Position numbers and translations under genes: made by a program
The notes under the pieces: generated by a model
The model's database searches: none
Seen by the model: the letters and a program-made list of their open reading frames with translations, nothing else
Told to the model about the DNA's origin: nothing
Shown here: one piece after another, positions 7,977-14,497 of the stretch
How the letters are laid out: every line of letters begins with the position of its first letter
Numbering within the stretch: position 1 is the first letter of the stretch
Assembly: GCA_036782915.1 (NCBI GenBank)
Contig: DAIPYE010000028.1
Location: forward strand, 1 to 23,511
Length of the DNA stretch: 23,511 nt
Source of the DNA: JAEUSI01 sp036782915
GTDB lineage: Bacteria > Bacteroidota > Ignavibacteria > Tepidaquicellales > Tepidaquicellaceae
Reading direction: 5' to 3'

Positions 7977-8195
7977 ATGAAAAACTTTATTAAAAATTTA
8001 ATCTTCACATTAGTATTTATTTTAGCAGTTAATTTTACTTTTGCAAATAATTGCAATGCTAATACAAACTCTAATGTTGCTAAAAATTCAGAAAAACTGG
8101 ATTTAGTTATTGTAAAAACTACTGAAGGTGGTGTTTCTTATATCAATATTTATACAGATAGTGGTATTTTGGTTTTAAAAGTTGCTGAATTATAA
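7977..8195 (+). CDS. Small secreted peptide (72 aa), unknown function
   Basis: I do not recognise this family. The first 23 residues form a good signal peptide (Lys/Asn start, hydrophobic FTLVFILAVNFTFA). An Asn-rich linker with a single Cys follows, then about 30 residues that look like a beta hairpin: KLDLVIVKTTEGG and VSYINIYTDSGILVLKV. The last part resembles the final strands of a T9SS tail, but is too short to be one. An unusually good SD (AGGAG at 7967-7971, 5 bp before the ATG) and a consensus promoter indicate high expression, unlike most genes here, which lack an SD. The three hairpin elements lie downstream. Its function cannot be inferred. Confidence 0.7.
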   Translation: MKNFIKNLIFTLVFILAVNFTFANNCNANTNSNVAKNSEKLDLVIVKTTEGGVSYINIYTDSGILVLKVAEL

Positions 8196-8280
8196 TATTG
8201 CAGATTTAAATTTCTAATTTAGTTTAAGTAACATATTTGATTTAGATTGTAAAATTCTTTATAAAATTCATTTTGTTCAA

Positions 8281-8369
8281 TTTTTAAAAGAATTACATCT
8301 CTCGTATCTCCTTTCACCGTTCAAAATTTGGGGTTGAACGGCCTTGAGGGATGTAATTGTTTTAAAAAA
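8281..8369. repeat. Nested-hairpin element, copy A
   Basis: Outer stem: AATTACATCTCTC (8291-8303) with GAGGGATGTAATT (8346-8358), 13 bp with one G-T wobble. Beyond a single mismatch it can be extended by flanking A/T tracts. Inner stem: CCGTTCAA (8317-8324) with TTGAACGG (8334-8341), loop AATTTGGGG. The asymmetric internal loop has GTATCTCCTTTCA on the left and CCTT on the right. The core is almost identical to copy B. It could be a structured RNA, a palindromic mobile repeat or an elaborate bidirectional terminator; strand unknown. Confidence 0.85.
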
Positions 8370-8390
8370 TAGATCTGAAGTTTAGATAAT

Positions 8391-8446
8391 TATCCTGGTT
8401 TTTCCTTTTCTCCGTTTAAAGATTAAGTTTAACGGTATTACAGGAT
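8391..8446. repeat. Nested-hairpin element, degenerate copy C
   Basis: This element lies between the two good copies and has the same plan. Outer stem ATCCTG (8392-8397) pairs with CAGGAT (8441-8446). A pyrimidine-rich left internal loop (core TTTCCTTTTCT) follows. The inner stem, CCGTT-AAA with one bulged T (8412-8420), pairs with TTTAACGG (8428-8435) around loop GATTAAG. The CCGTT...AACGG core and the pyrimidine tract are shared with copies A and B; most other bases differ. Confidence 0.55.
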
Positions 8447-8493
8447 TAGAATAAATATAAGATTTGTTTTCAGAAGTTCAAAAGGTATAAAAA

Positions 8494-8563
8494 AAAATAC
8501 ACTCCTCGTTTCTCCTTTCACCGTTCAAAATTTGGGGTTGAACGGCCTTGAGGGGTGTATTTT
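8494..8563. repeat. Nested-hairpin element, copy B
   Basis: Outer stem: AAAATACACTCCTC (8494-8507) with GAGGGGTGTATTTT (8550-8563), 14 bp with one wobble. Inner stem: CCGTTCAA (8521-8528) with TTGAACGG (8538-8545), loop AATTTGGGG. The left internal loop is GTTTCTCCTTTCA and the right is CCTT. From the left internal loop to GAGGG it matches copy A at all but one base. In the outer stem, T-A becomes C-G (8298/8351 against 8502/8555) and T-A becomes A-T (8293/8356 against 8497/8560), so pairing is kept while sequence changes. Confidence 0.87.
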
Positions 8564-8741
8564 ATTTTCGACTTTTTGGGTTAGTCTGTACAAAACTACA
8601 AAATTCTATTCATTTTGTAAAGTAGATTTAATTTATTGTTTAAATTTGCTTTAAAATTCCTTTAAAATCGGCATTTTTGAAATATGTTCCAGGTATTATT
8701 TATAATATAAATATCTGAATCTTCTTTTTTCTGAATTTTTT

Positions 8742-9176
8742 CTACACTCTGTAGTTATCTGCTTTCCAGTTTTTAATTCTTTTTTTAATATCATCATTAC
8801 TTAAATTTTCCGATAAAGCATTTTTAGTCAATTCAGGAAATTCTTCATCCGATGCAAATCGTAATGCAAGGATCTGTGATATCTTTAAATTTCTGTCAAA
8901 AAGGTTTCCAGTAAATACAAAATGTCTTAAATTCTCTTCAGCTCTGATTGCTCTGTCCTGAGCTTTTAAAGCAAAAGATCTGATATAATAAAACATTAAA
9001 ATTAATAAAACAGAAACAATAAAAAACATTACACTGTATCGCAGATCATAGTGATGTTTAAATGAAGAATACAAACTGTATATAGATGAAATGAATAGAA
9101 TTAAGCAGAGACTAAATGCAATACCATGATATCCTTTTAGTAATCTTTTGTGATTTTTGTAATTTTGCTCTTTCAT
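8742..9176 (-). CDS. DUF6526-like two-segment membrane protein
   Basis: A 144-residue protein with a short cytoplasmic N-terminus starting MKEQNYKNHKR, two membrane segments (about residues 17-37 and 46-67), then a soluble tail. The opening 'QNYKNH' and the ending ILALRFASDEEFPELT (about 104-119) followed by IKNWKADNYRV (134-144) match what I recall of the DUF6526 family of Bacteroidota. In that family the C-terminal 'ALRFA.D.E...L' and 'I..W.ADYYRV' blocks are the most conserved. Function unknown. A candidate promoter with one mismatch lies at 9251-9280 on the minus strand. The gene-free hairpin region lies downstream. Confidence 0.78.
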   Translation of the reverse strand: MKEQNYKNHKRLLKGYHGIAFSLCLILFISSIYSLYSSFKHHYDLRYSVMFFIVSVLLILMFYYIRSFALKAQDRAIRAEENLRHFVFTGNLFDRNLKISQILALRFASDEEFPELTKNALSENLSNDDIKKRIKNWKADNYRV

Positions 9177-9250
9177 GATTGATTTTTTGAATTGATAAAA
9201 AATATTTTTTTTGAAATTTAACCTGGCTTTGTTTATTATTTCAGTATAAC

Positions 9251-9280
9251 TAAAACTAAATTGAAATAAAGAATTATCAA
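9251..9280 (-). promoter_or_regulatory. Candidate promoter of the DUF6526-like gene
   Basis: On the minus strand, TTG (9278-9280), 19 bp, then TAGTTTTA (9251-9258), which misses only the last G of TAnnTTTG. The predicted leader is about 65-70 nt. Confidence 0.4.
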
Positions 9281-9288
9281 ATTTGTTT

Positions 9289-9552
9289 TTACTGAATAAT
9301 ACCTTTCATTCTCTTACCCCCTGTAAAAAAATTATATTGGTTATCTATAACAATTATATAATACCAGTTTGTACTTTCTGATCCGCCGTTTATTAATTTA
9401 TACTCTGTATAATTTATCCTTTGATTTACTAATGTTTTTTTGAACTTGTTATAACCTGCTTCAAAAGCCATTTCATAATTATAAACTAAAGTATCACCGT
9501 CGAAAATAATTGTTTGTGAGCCGGAAACATTAACTTTTCTGTCACAATACAT
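9289..9552 (-). CDS. C-terminal part of the frameshifted lipoprotein
   Basis: An 87-codon frame that continues the preceding lipoprotein in the -1 frame. The nominal ATG at 9550-9552 lies just after the T8 run and is probably not a real start, since there is no SD or promoter. The sequence is beta-strand-like: GSQTIIFDGDTLVYNYEMAF, then YTEYKLINGGSESTNWYYII and VIDNQYNFFTGGKR. This suits the second half of a small periplasmic or surface beta protein. Adding one T to the run, or slipping back one base, joins it to the upstream frame to give about 243 residues. No homologue recognised. Confidence 0.5.
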   Translation of the reverse strand: MYCDRKVNVSGSQTIIFDGDTLVYNYEMAFEAGYNKFKKTLVNQRINYTEYKLINGGSESTNWYYIIVIDNQYNFFTGGKRMKGIIQ

Positions 9553-10019
9553 ATAAAAAAAATATAATCTCCAATCACTTGTATATTTTTTGGAGGAATG
9601 TTTGAATTAACCAATGCTCCGTCAACCTGTCCGGCTTTGTTATTAAAAGCGCCAATGTATAATGAATTACCCGTTGCATCAGGATTAGATATTGTTGCTC
9701 CGAATGGAAATAAAATACTTAAATTATATAATGCTGATGCCGGAGGATTTGACAATGATATATTAAACATGTTGTCAGAACCCACAGAATCAGTTCCTGC
9801 GATAAAATCTTTTGTATCCGCAGTATCTGTTCCGACTATTGCTTTCATATACCTGGAAGTGGCAGTTATATTATTTACCAATCCGCCAAGTGAAGTTACA
9901 AGACTGGAATTAACATTACTGTTATTTTCACTGGTAGGGGAATCGTTATTACAGGATTGAAATGAAACAGCAAACAAAATTAAAATTGCCGGAAGAAAAA
10001 TTACTTTGAAGATTTTCAA
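9486..10019 (-). CDS. N-terminal part of a lipoprotein, frame broken at a T8 run
   Basis: As read, 177 residues. A lipoprotein signal peptide is visible: KIFKVIFLPAILILFAVSFQ, then S-C with Cys23 as the lipid-modified residue, followed by a Ser/Asn-rich linker. The body includes SNPPASALYNLSILFPFGA and LYIGAFNNKAGQVDGALVNS, suggesting a beta fold. The reading frame is natural until GDYIFF (about residue 155). After that the last 22 residues (from ICIVTEK) look out of frame, while the -1 frame carries on convincingly. The break coincides with a run of eight T on the coding strand (9555-9562). It may be an assembly error, a pseudogene, phase variation or slippage. Confidence 0.55.
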   Translation of the reverse strand: MKIFKVIFLPAILILFAVSFQSCNNDSPTSENNSNVNSSLVTSLGGLVNNITATSRYMKAIVGTDTADTKDFIAGTDSVGSDNMFNISLSNPPASALYNLSILFPFGATISNPDATGNSLYIGAFNNKAGQVDGALVNSNIPPKNIQVIGDYIFFICIVTEKLMFPAHKQLFSTVIL

Positions 10020-10054
10020 AATTTAATTTTTAAGTTCAGTTAAAAAAATGTTTA

Positions 10055-10091
10055 ATAAAAAAACGATAATTAAAAATTTTAATTATCGTTT
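10055..10091 (-). terminator. AT-only palindrome, probable terminator of the thioredoxin gene
   Basis: AAACGATAATTAAAA (10061-10075) and TTTTAATTATCGTTT (10077-10091) form a perfect 15-bp inverted repeat around one base. Read on the minus strand it follows the thioredoxin-TPR gene stop by 34 bp and ends in a T-run. The low GC content makes it an atypical terminator. Confidence 0.55.
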
Positions 10092-10125
10092 AAAGAACAA
10101 AAAAAAGAATTGTTAAATCTAAAAG

Positions 10126-11202
10126 CTAATTTTTAGCTTCCTGTTTATTTATTTTAGACTTTTGATCCTGATACGCTTTCTTATCATAAATCGAAATTGA
10201 TTTATCAATACAATCATTGGCTTTTTTAATGTCTTTATTCTGAAAATATAACTCTGACATTATATAATAAGCGCTTGCCTCATTTACTGTTCCGCTAACA
10301 TATTCAATACTTTCCTGAAGTGATTTAATGCCTTCTTTACGTTCAGCTTTTGTAGATTTATCATTTTTCATGATCTTATAACCTTTGCCTAAAAGCATGT
10401 CACCATAGCTTTGCTTTAAATCAAAATCACTTTTACCAAATTTTTCGAAAGCGACATTATATAAATCTGATGCTGATTTGTAATCATTCTTTTCCGCATA
10501 GTAAGATGCCAGTGTGATATAGCCATCTTTAAGCTTGTTACTATTGGGGTATTCAGCTATAAGGTTCTTAATTGCTTCAGGATTTTCGCCCATTCCTGCA
10601 AGCAAAAATTTAGCATCGTCAGTATATCCTTTGTCATTGGAAGGATCCAGTGAAATTGTTTTTTCAAGGTAAACTTTTACATCTCCGTCAAGTCCGCTTG
10701 AAGAAATTTTTTCAGCCATTAAAAAATTTGCCGAAGCATCAGAAGGGTTTTCATCAAGTATTTTTTTAATAGAACTGTAAGTATTGACACCTTCATTGTA
10801 ATCTTTCATTTTGATAAGAAACTGATCTGCAGGGAGGTAACCATAAATCCTGTCAATTTCAGTTCCATCAGATGCTGTAAAAACTATCGTAGGGAATCCC
10901 TTTATTCCGTATTTCTTTGCCAGCTCGGGACCTTCGCCTTTTTCAGCATCGATCTTCCAGTTGATCTGATGTGAATTGGCATAATCTGAAACTGCAGAAT
11001 TAGTATAAACCTTCTTATCAGTTTCCACACACCATTTACACCAGTCAGTTACAAAATCTATCATTACAACTTTGTTTTCCAGTTTTGCAAGATCTAAAAT
11101 CTCCTGATAAGATCCTTTTGAAAAACTTACATCTTCAGCCGAAGATGTCCTTGTAATAATAAATATAAATAAAATTATAAAACTTTTTAAAATTGATTTC
11201 AT
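10126..11202 (-). CDS. Exported thioredoxin-fold protein with C-terminal TPR region
   Basis: A 358-residue periplasmic protein. Residues 1-22 are a signal peptide. Residues 25-135 form a thioredoxin fold with the redox motif WCKWC (Cys55, Cys58) and the cis-Pro segment GIKGFPTIVF; the strand VVMIDFVTDWC precedes the active site. Residues 140-350 are helical with TPR-like units, for example ASANFLMAEKIS, YITLASYYAEKNDYKSASDL and ASAYYIMSELYFQNKDIKKA. The CKWC spacing and the signal peptide suggest a DsbD-gamma or thioredoxin_7-like disulfide reductase, with the TPR part for partner binding. A good SD (AGGAG, 7 bp before the ATG) supports this start. Substrate unknown. Confidence 0.87.
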   Translation of the reverse strand: MKSILKSFIILFIFIITRTSSAEDVSFSKGSYQEILDLAKLENKVVMIDFVTDWCKWCVETDKKVYTNSAVSDYANSHQINWKIDAEKGEGPELAKKYGIKGFPTIVFTASDGTEIDRIYGYLPADQFLIKMKDYNEGVNTYSSIKKILDENPSDASANFLMAEKISSSGLDGDVKVYLEKTISLDPSNDKGYTDDAKFLLAGMGENPEAIKNLIAEYPNSNKLKDGYITLASYYAEKNDYKSASDLYNVAFEKFGKSDFDLKQSYGDMLLGKGYKIMKNDKSTKAERKEGIKSLQESIEYVSGTVNEASAYYIMSELYFQNKDIKKANDCIDKSISIYDKKAYQDQKSKINKQEAKN

Positions 11203-11349
11203 TTTCCAACTCCTGATTTATTTTTTTAGAAATTACTAATATTGATTTATATCTGCAATGTTATTAATAAGTAAAGCAGTTTAAAAAAAATAAATTTCTA
11301 TGTTAAATTTGTTTGCTCACTAATTTAAATATCCAATTCTAAAGTCTTT

Positions 11350-12660
11350 CTATTTCCCGAATTGCTCAGCTTCTGTTGATTCTGATAAAGCAGTAGTGGC
11401 CGAATGACCGGATGTAATAGCCATTTGTACTTCATCAAAATATCCGGTACCGACAAAACTCTGATGTTTTATGGCTTTATATCCCGAACTTTTTTCCAGG
11501 GCAAATTCCAGTTCCTGTAATTTAGTGAAAGCTGTCATTCCCGAATCCCTGTATTCAAGGGCAAGCTGAAACATTGTTGTATTAAGGGCATGAAATCCCG
11601 CAAGCGTGATAAACTGAAATTTATATCCAAGATCTCCAAGTTCATTCTGAAAATCCGCGATCTGTGTATCATTCAGATTTTTTTTCCAGTTAAAAGAAGG
11701 TGAACAATTGTAGGCAAGCATTTTTCCGGGGAATTTTTCATGTATTGCATCAGCAAATTCTTTAGCCTCTGAGATATAAGGATGAGATGTTTCACACCAG
11801 ATCAGATCTGCAAAAGGAGCATAAGAAATTCCCCTGGCAATTGCGCTTTCAATGCCACCTTTAATTCTGTAAAATCCTTCCTCAGTTCTGTCACCGTTTA
11901 TAAATTTCCTGTCTCTTTCATCAATGTCGCTGGTCATTAAATGAGCGCTGTTTGCATCGGTCCGGGCAATCAGAATTGTAGGAACACCCATTACATCTGC
12001 TGCAAGTCTTGCAGAAACAAGTGTGTTAATAAATTCCCTGGTAGAAACTAAAACTTTTCCACCAAGATGACCGCATTTCTTTGCTGAACTTAACTGATCT
12101 TCGAAATGTACTCCCGCAGCTCCGGCTTCTATCATACTTTTCATTAACTCAAATACATTCAGTGATCCGCCAAAGCCTGCTTCTGCATCAGCTACAATCG
12201 GAGCAAACCAGTCAGTTTCATAATTCTCTTCCATATGCGAGATCTGATCTGCTCTTAAAAAAGCATTATTGATCCTTTTAACTACGGAAGGTACGCTGTC
12301 AGCCGGATATAAACTCTGATCAGGATAAGTCTGCCCTGCATTGTTCGCATCAGCAGCTACCTGCCAGCCGCTTAAATATATTGATTTTAAACCTGCCTGA
12401 ACCTGCTGTACTGCCTGATTTCCTGTCAATGCTCCGAGAGCACGGATGAATTTTTCTGTATGCAGTAGATTCCATAATTTCTCTGCACCTAATTTCGCCA
12501 ATGTATGTTCTATCTGAACAGAACCGCTTAGTTTATATACTTCATCTGCTGAATATGGCCGTTCAATTTCTTTCCATCTCTCATCTTTTTCCCATGATTC
12601 TTTTATCTGATTGATTTTATCAATTTTATTACTTTTACTTTTTTTATCCTGCTTTTTCAT
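11350..12660 (-). CDS. aceA: Isocitrate lyase
   Basis: AceA cleaves isocitrate to succinate and glyoxylate, the first committed step of the glyoxylate shunt. The 436 residues fit the bacterial ICL length. Visible landmarks are SGWQVAADAN (about 97-106), the Asp-rich Mg site VADAEAGFGG (156-165), HFEDQ (185-189), the catalytic signature KKCGH (194-198, catalytic Cys196) in KKCGHLGGKVL, LIARTDANSA, and the C-terminal region SPSFNWKK. The N-terminus carries a Lys-rich extension (first 20 residues). It lies 52 bp downstream of aceB on the same strand, an aceBA operon. No SD and no separate promoter are obvious. Confidence 0.97.
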   Translation of the reverse strand: MKKQDKKSKSNKIDKINQIKESWEKDERWKEIERPYSADEVYKLSGSVQIEHTLAKLGAEKLWNLLHTEKFIRALGALTGNQAVQQVQAGLKSIYLSGWQVAADANNAGQTYPDQSLYPADSVPSVVKRINNAFLRADQISHMEENYETDWFAPIVADAEAGFGGSLNVFELMKSMIEAGAAGVHFEDQLSSAKKCGHLGGKVLVSTREFINTLVSARLAADVMGVPTILIARTDANSAHLMTSDIDERDRKFINGDRTEEGFYRIKGGIESAIARGISYAPFADLIWCETSHPYISEAKEFADAIHEKFPGKMLAYNCSPSFNWKKNLNDTQIADFQNELGDLGYKFQFITLAGFHALNTTMFQLALEYRDSGMTAFTKLQELEFALEKSSGYKAIKHQSFVGTGYFDEVQMAITSGHSATTALSESTEAEQFGK

Positions 12661-12712
12661 TTTGTATATCGTTTGATTTATATGTGGGATTAAAATTTTT
12701 TTTTAAAATAAT

Positions 12713-14296
12713 TTAAATATACCTGTATGCTGACAAGGTTAGAAATTCACTGAAATTCTTATCAGTTGAAAGCTTATTGAATATCTTTGCAGCAAGATCA
12801 TACTTACCTGAATTAAATCTTTCTTCACCGACAAGACTTCTGATCTTATCAAGTTCTTCAGCTACAATGTCATAATACATCTCAAGTGTAATTCTTCTTT
12901 CGTCATTCAATATTCCATTACTGTGATTGATCCATTGCCAGATCTGTGCTCTTGAAATTTCAGCTGTTGCAGCATCTTCCATTAAATTATATATCGGAAC
13001 ACACCCGTTTCCTTTTAGCCATGACTCAAGATATTGTATGGAAATATTTATATTCTGTCTTAAACCGTTTTCTGTAATTTCTCCCGCAGGTACTTTCAAA
13101 AGATCATTTTGAGTAATGTTCACATCCTCACGTTTATTTGATATCTGATTTTTATCAGGCATGTTTTTGTCAAATATTTCCTTTGCTATCCCGATAAGTC
13201 CTGGATGGGCAACCCACGTTCCGTCATGTCCTGCTTTTGCTTCACGTTCTTTATCTTCCATAACTTTAAACATTGCTGTTTCATTGGCTTTTTCATCATT
13301 CTTGATCGGGATCTGAGCTGCCATACCTCCCATTGCATGTATTCCTCTTCTGTGACATGTTTTTATAACAAGTTCAGAATATGATTTTAAAAAATGAACG
13401 TTCATAGTAACCTGTGATCTGTCAGGTAAAACAAATTTATCAAAATTTCTGAATTTTTTTATAAAACTGAAAATATAATCCCATCTGCCGCAATTCAGTC
13501 CTGCAGAGTGTTCTTTAAGTTCATATAAAATTTCATCCATTTCAAAAGCAGCAAGTATTGTTTCTATCAATACTGTTGCGCGGATAGTGCCGCGTGGTAT
13601 CCCCAGTTGTTTCTGAGCATAATTAAATACATCATTCCATAATCTGGCTTCTTTATAGCTTTCAAGTTTAGGCAGATAAAAATAAGGTCCGGAACCTTTC
13701 TCCATTAAATTTTTTGCATTATGAAAAAAATACAACCCAAAATCAAAGATTGAAGCAGAGAACGGTTCATTGTCCAGCAAAATATTTTTCTCTTCAAGAT
13801 GCCAACCTCTGGGACGGACCATCAGTGTTGCAGTTCTGTCATTGAGCTTATATGCTTTTCCTTCAGGACTTGTAAAAGAAATTGTCTTGTTAACAGCATC
13901 AATTAAATTTAACTGTCCTTCAATATTATTTTCCCAGGTGGGAGAATTTGAATCTTCAAAATCAGCCATAAAAACATTTGCTCCGGAATTCAATGCATTA
14001 ATTATCATTTTTCTGTCTACGGGACCGGTGATCTCAACTCTTCTGTCAAGCAGATCCTCAGGAATTTCAGCTACAGTCCAATCGGTTTCCCGGATATGCC
14101 TTGTTTCATGAGGATAATCAGGCATTAATCCCGAATTGATCTCGCTCTGTTTAATGATCCTGTAATCAAGTAATTCTTTTCTTTTAGGATTAAACTTTTT
14201 CTGAATTCCGGAAATAAAATTTAATGCTTCAGGTGTAAGTATATCATTAAAATTCTCTTTTATGATACCTTTGATTTTAATATTATAATCTTTCAA
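12713..14296 (-). CDS. aceB: Malate synthase (A type)
   Basis: AceB condenses glyoxylate with acetyl-CoA to malate, completing the glyoxylate shunt. The 527 residues match the malate synthase A length. The signature KEHSAGLNCGRWDYIFS is at residues 261-277. Also visible are ITGPVDRKMIINALNSGA (89-106), FMADFEDSNSPTW (109-121) with acidic metal ligands, LMVRPRGWHL, AMGGMAAQIPIK with the CoA-site region, GHDGTWVAHPGL, and the late EDAATAEISRAQIWQW. It is first in the aceB-aceA pair. Upstream is a 201-bp divergent intergenic region shared with the RmlD-like gene; I see no convincing promoter box in it. Confidence 0.97.
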   Translation of the reverse strand: MKDYNIKIKGIIKENFNDILTPEALNFISGIQKKFNPKRKELLDYRIIKQSEINSGLMPDYPHETRHIRETDWTVAEIPEDLLDRRVEITGPVDRKMIINALNSGANVFMADFEDSNSPTWENNIEGQLNLIDAVNKTISFTSPEGKAYKLNDRTATLMVRPRGWHLEEKNILLDNEPFSASIFDFGLYFFHNAKNLMEKGSGPYFYLPKLESYKEARLWNDVFNYAQKQLGIPRGTIRATVLIETILAAFEMDEILYELKEHSAGLNCGRWDYIFSFIKKFRNFDKFVLPDRSQVTMNVHFLKSYSELVIKTCHRRGIHAMGGMAAQIPIKNDEKANETAMFKVMEDKEREAKAGHDGTWVAHPGLIGIAKEIFDKNMPDKNQISNKREDVNITQNDLLKVPAGEITENGLRQNINISIQYLESWLKGNGCVPIYNLMEDAATAEISRAQIWQWINHSNGILNDERRITLEMYYDIVAEELDKIRSLVGEERFNSGKYDLAAKIFNKLSTDKNFSEFLTLSAYRYI

Positions 14297-14497
14297 AAGA
14301 TCTTAAATAAAGTTTATTAAATTTATATTGGGGAGTGAAATAATAAGAATTGCAGGCAATTGATTTTAAAAAAACTGTCATTATTATTTATGTTAATATA
14401 ATCAATCGGATTTCAACTTACAGGGTAAAACTCAGTGTTAACAATAATTTAAAATTTGTATTTGTAATTATTTAATCAAATTACTTATCTGTAATTC

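Larger units (their letters stand above)
8196..8741. other. Gene-free 546-bp region with three nested-hairpin elements
   Basis: No coding frame of substance is seen on either strand. The stretch contains three consecutive imperfect palindromes at about 8281-8369, 8391-8446 and 8494-8563, each described separately. Weak promoter-like boxes lie on the plus strand before the first (TTG 8247-8249, then TCATTTTG 8268-8275) and on the minus strand outside the third (TAGTTTTG at 8591-8598, lacking a good TTG). The rest is AT-rich sequence without recognisable structure. Confidence 0.6.

Noticed and set aside
8281..8358. On the minus strand, copy A reads AGGAG followed by ATG and an immediate TAA, like a start-stop element
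   Set aside because: Copy B lacks the ATG-TAA, so the arrangement is not conserved and is probably chance.
8281..8563. CRISPR array or integron attC sites
   Set aside because: Only two good copies plus one degenerate copy, with long unequal spacing and internal palindromes; there are no cas genes. The GTTRRRY/RYYYAAC ends and an integrase required for attC sites are absent.
8281..8563. Simple bidirectional terminators as the full explanation of the hairpins
   Set aside because: The A/T flanks would allow termination, but the conserved internal loops and inner stem with covarying outer stems go beyond what a terminator needs. It remains an alternative.
13770..14111. Open plus-strand frame of about 113 codons
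   Set aside because: Antisense to the N-terminal half of aceB, which is an unmistakable malate synthase.
14297..14497. Divergent promoter region between aceB and the RmlD-like gene
   Set aside because: Only weak partial boxes were found (for example TTG-N17-TACTTATC at 14462-14489); not strong enough to list.
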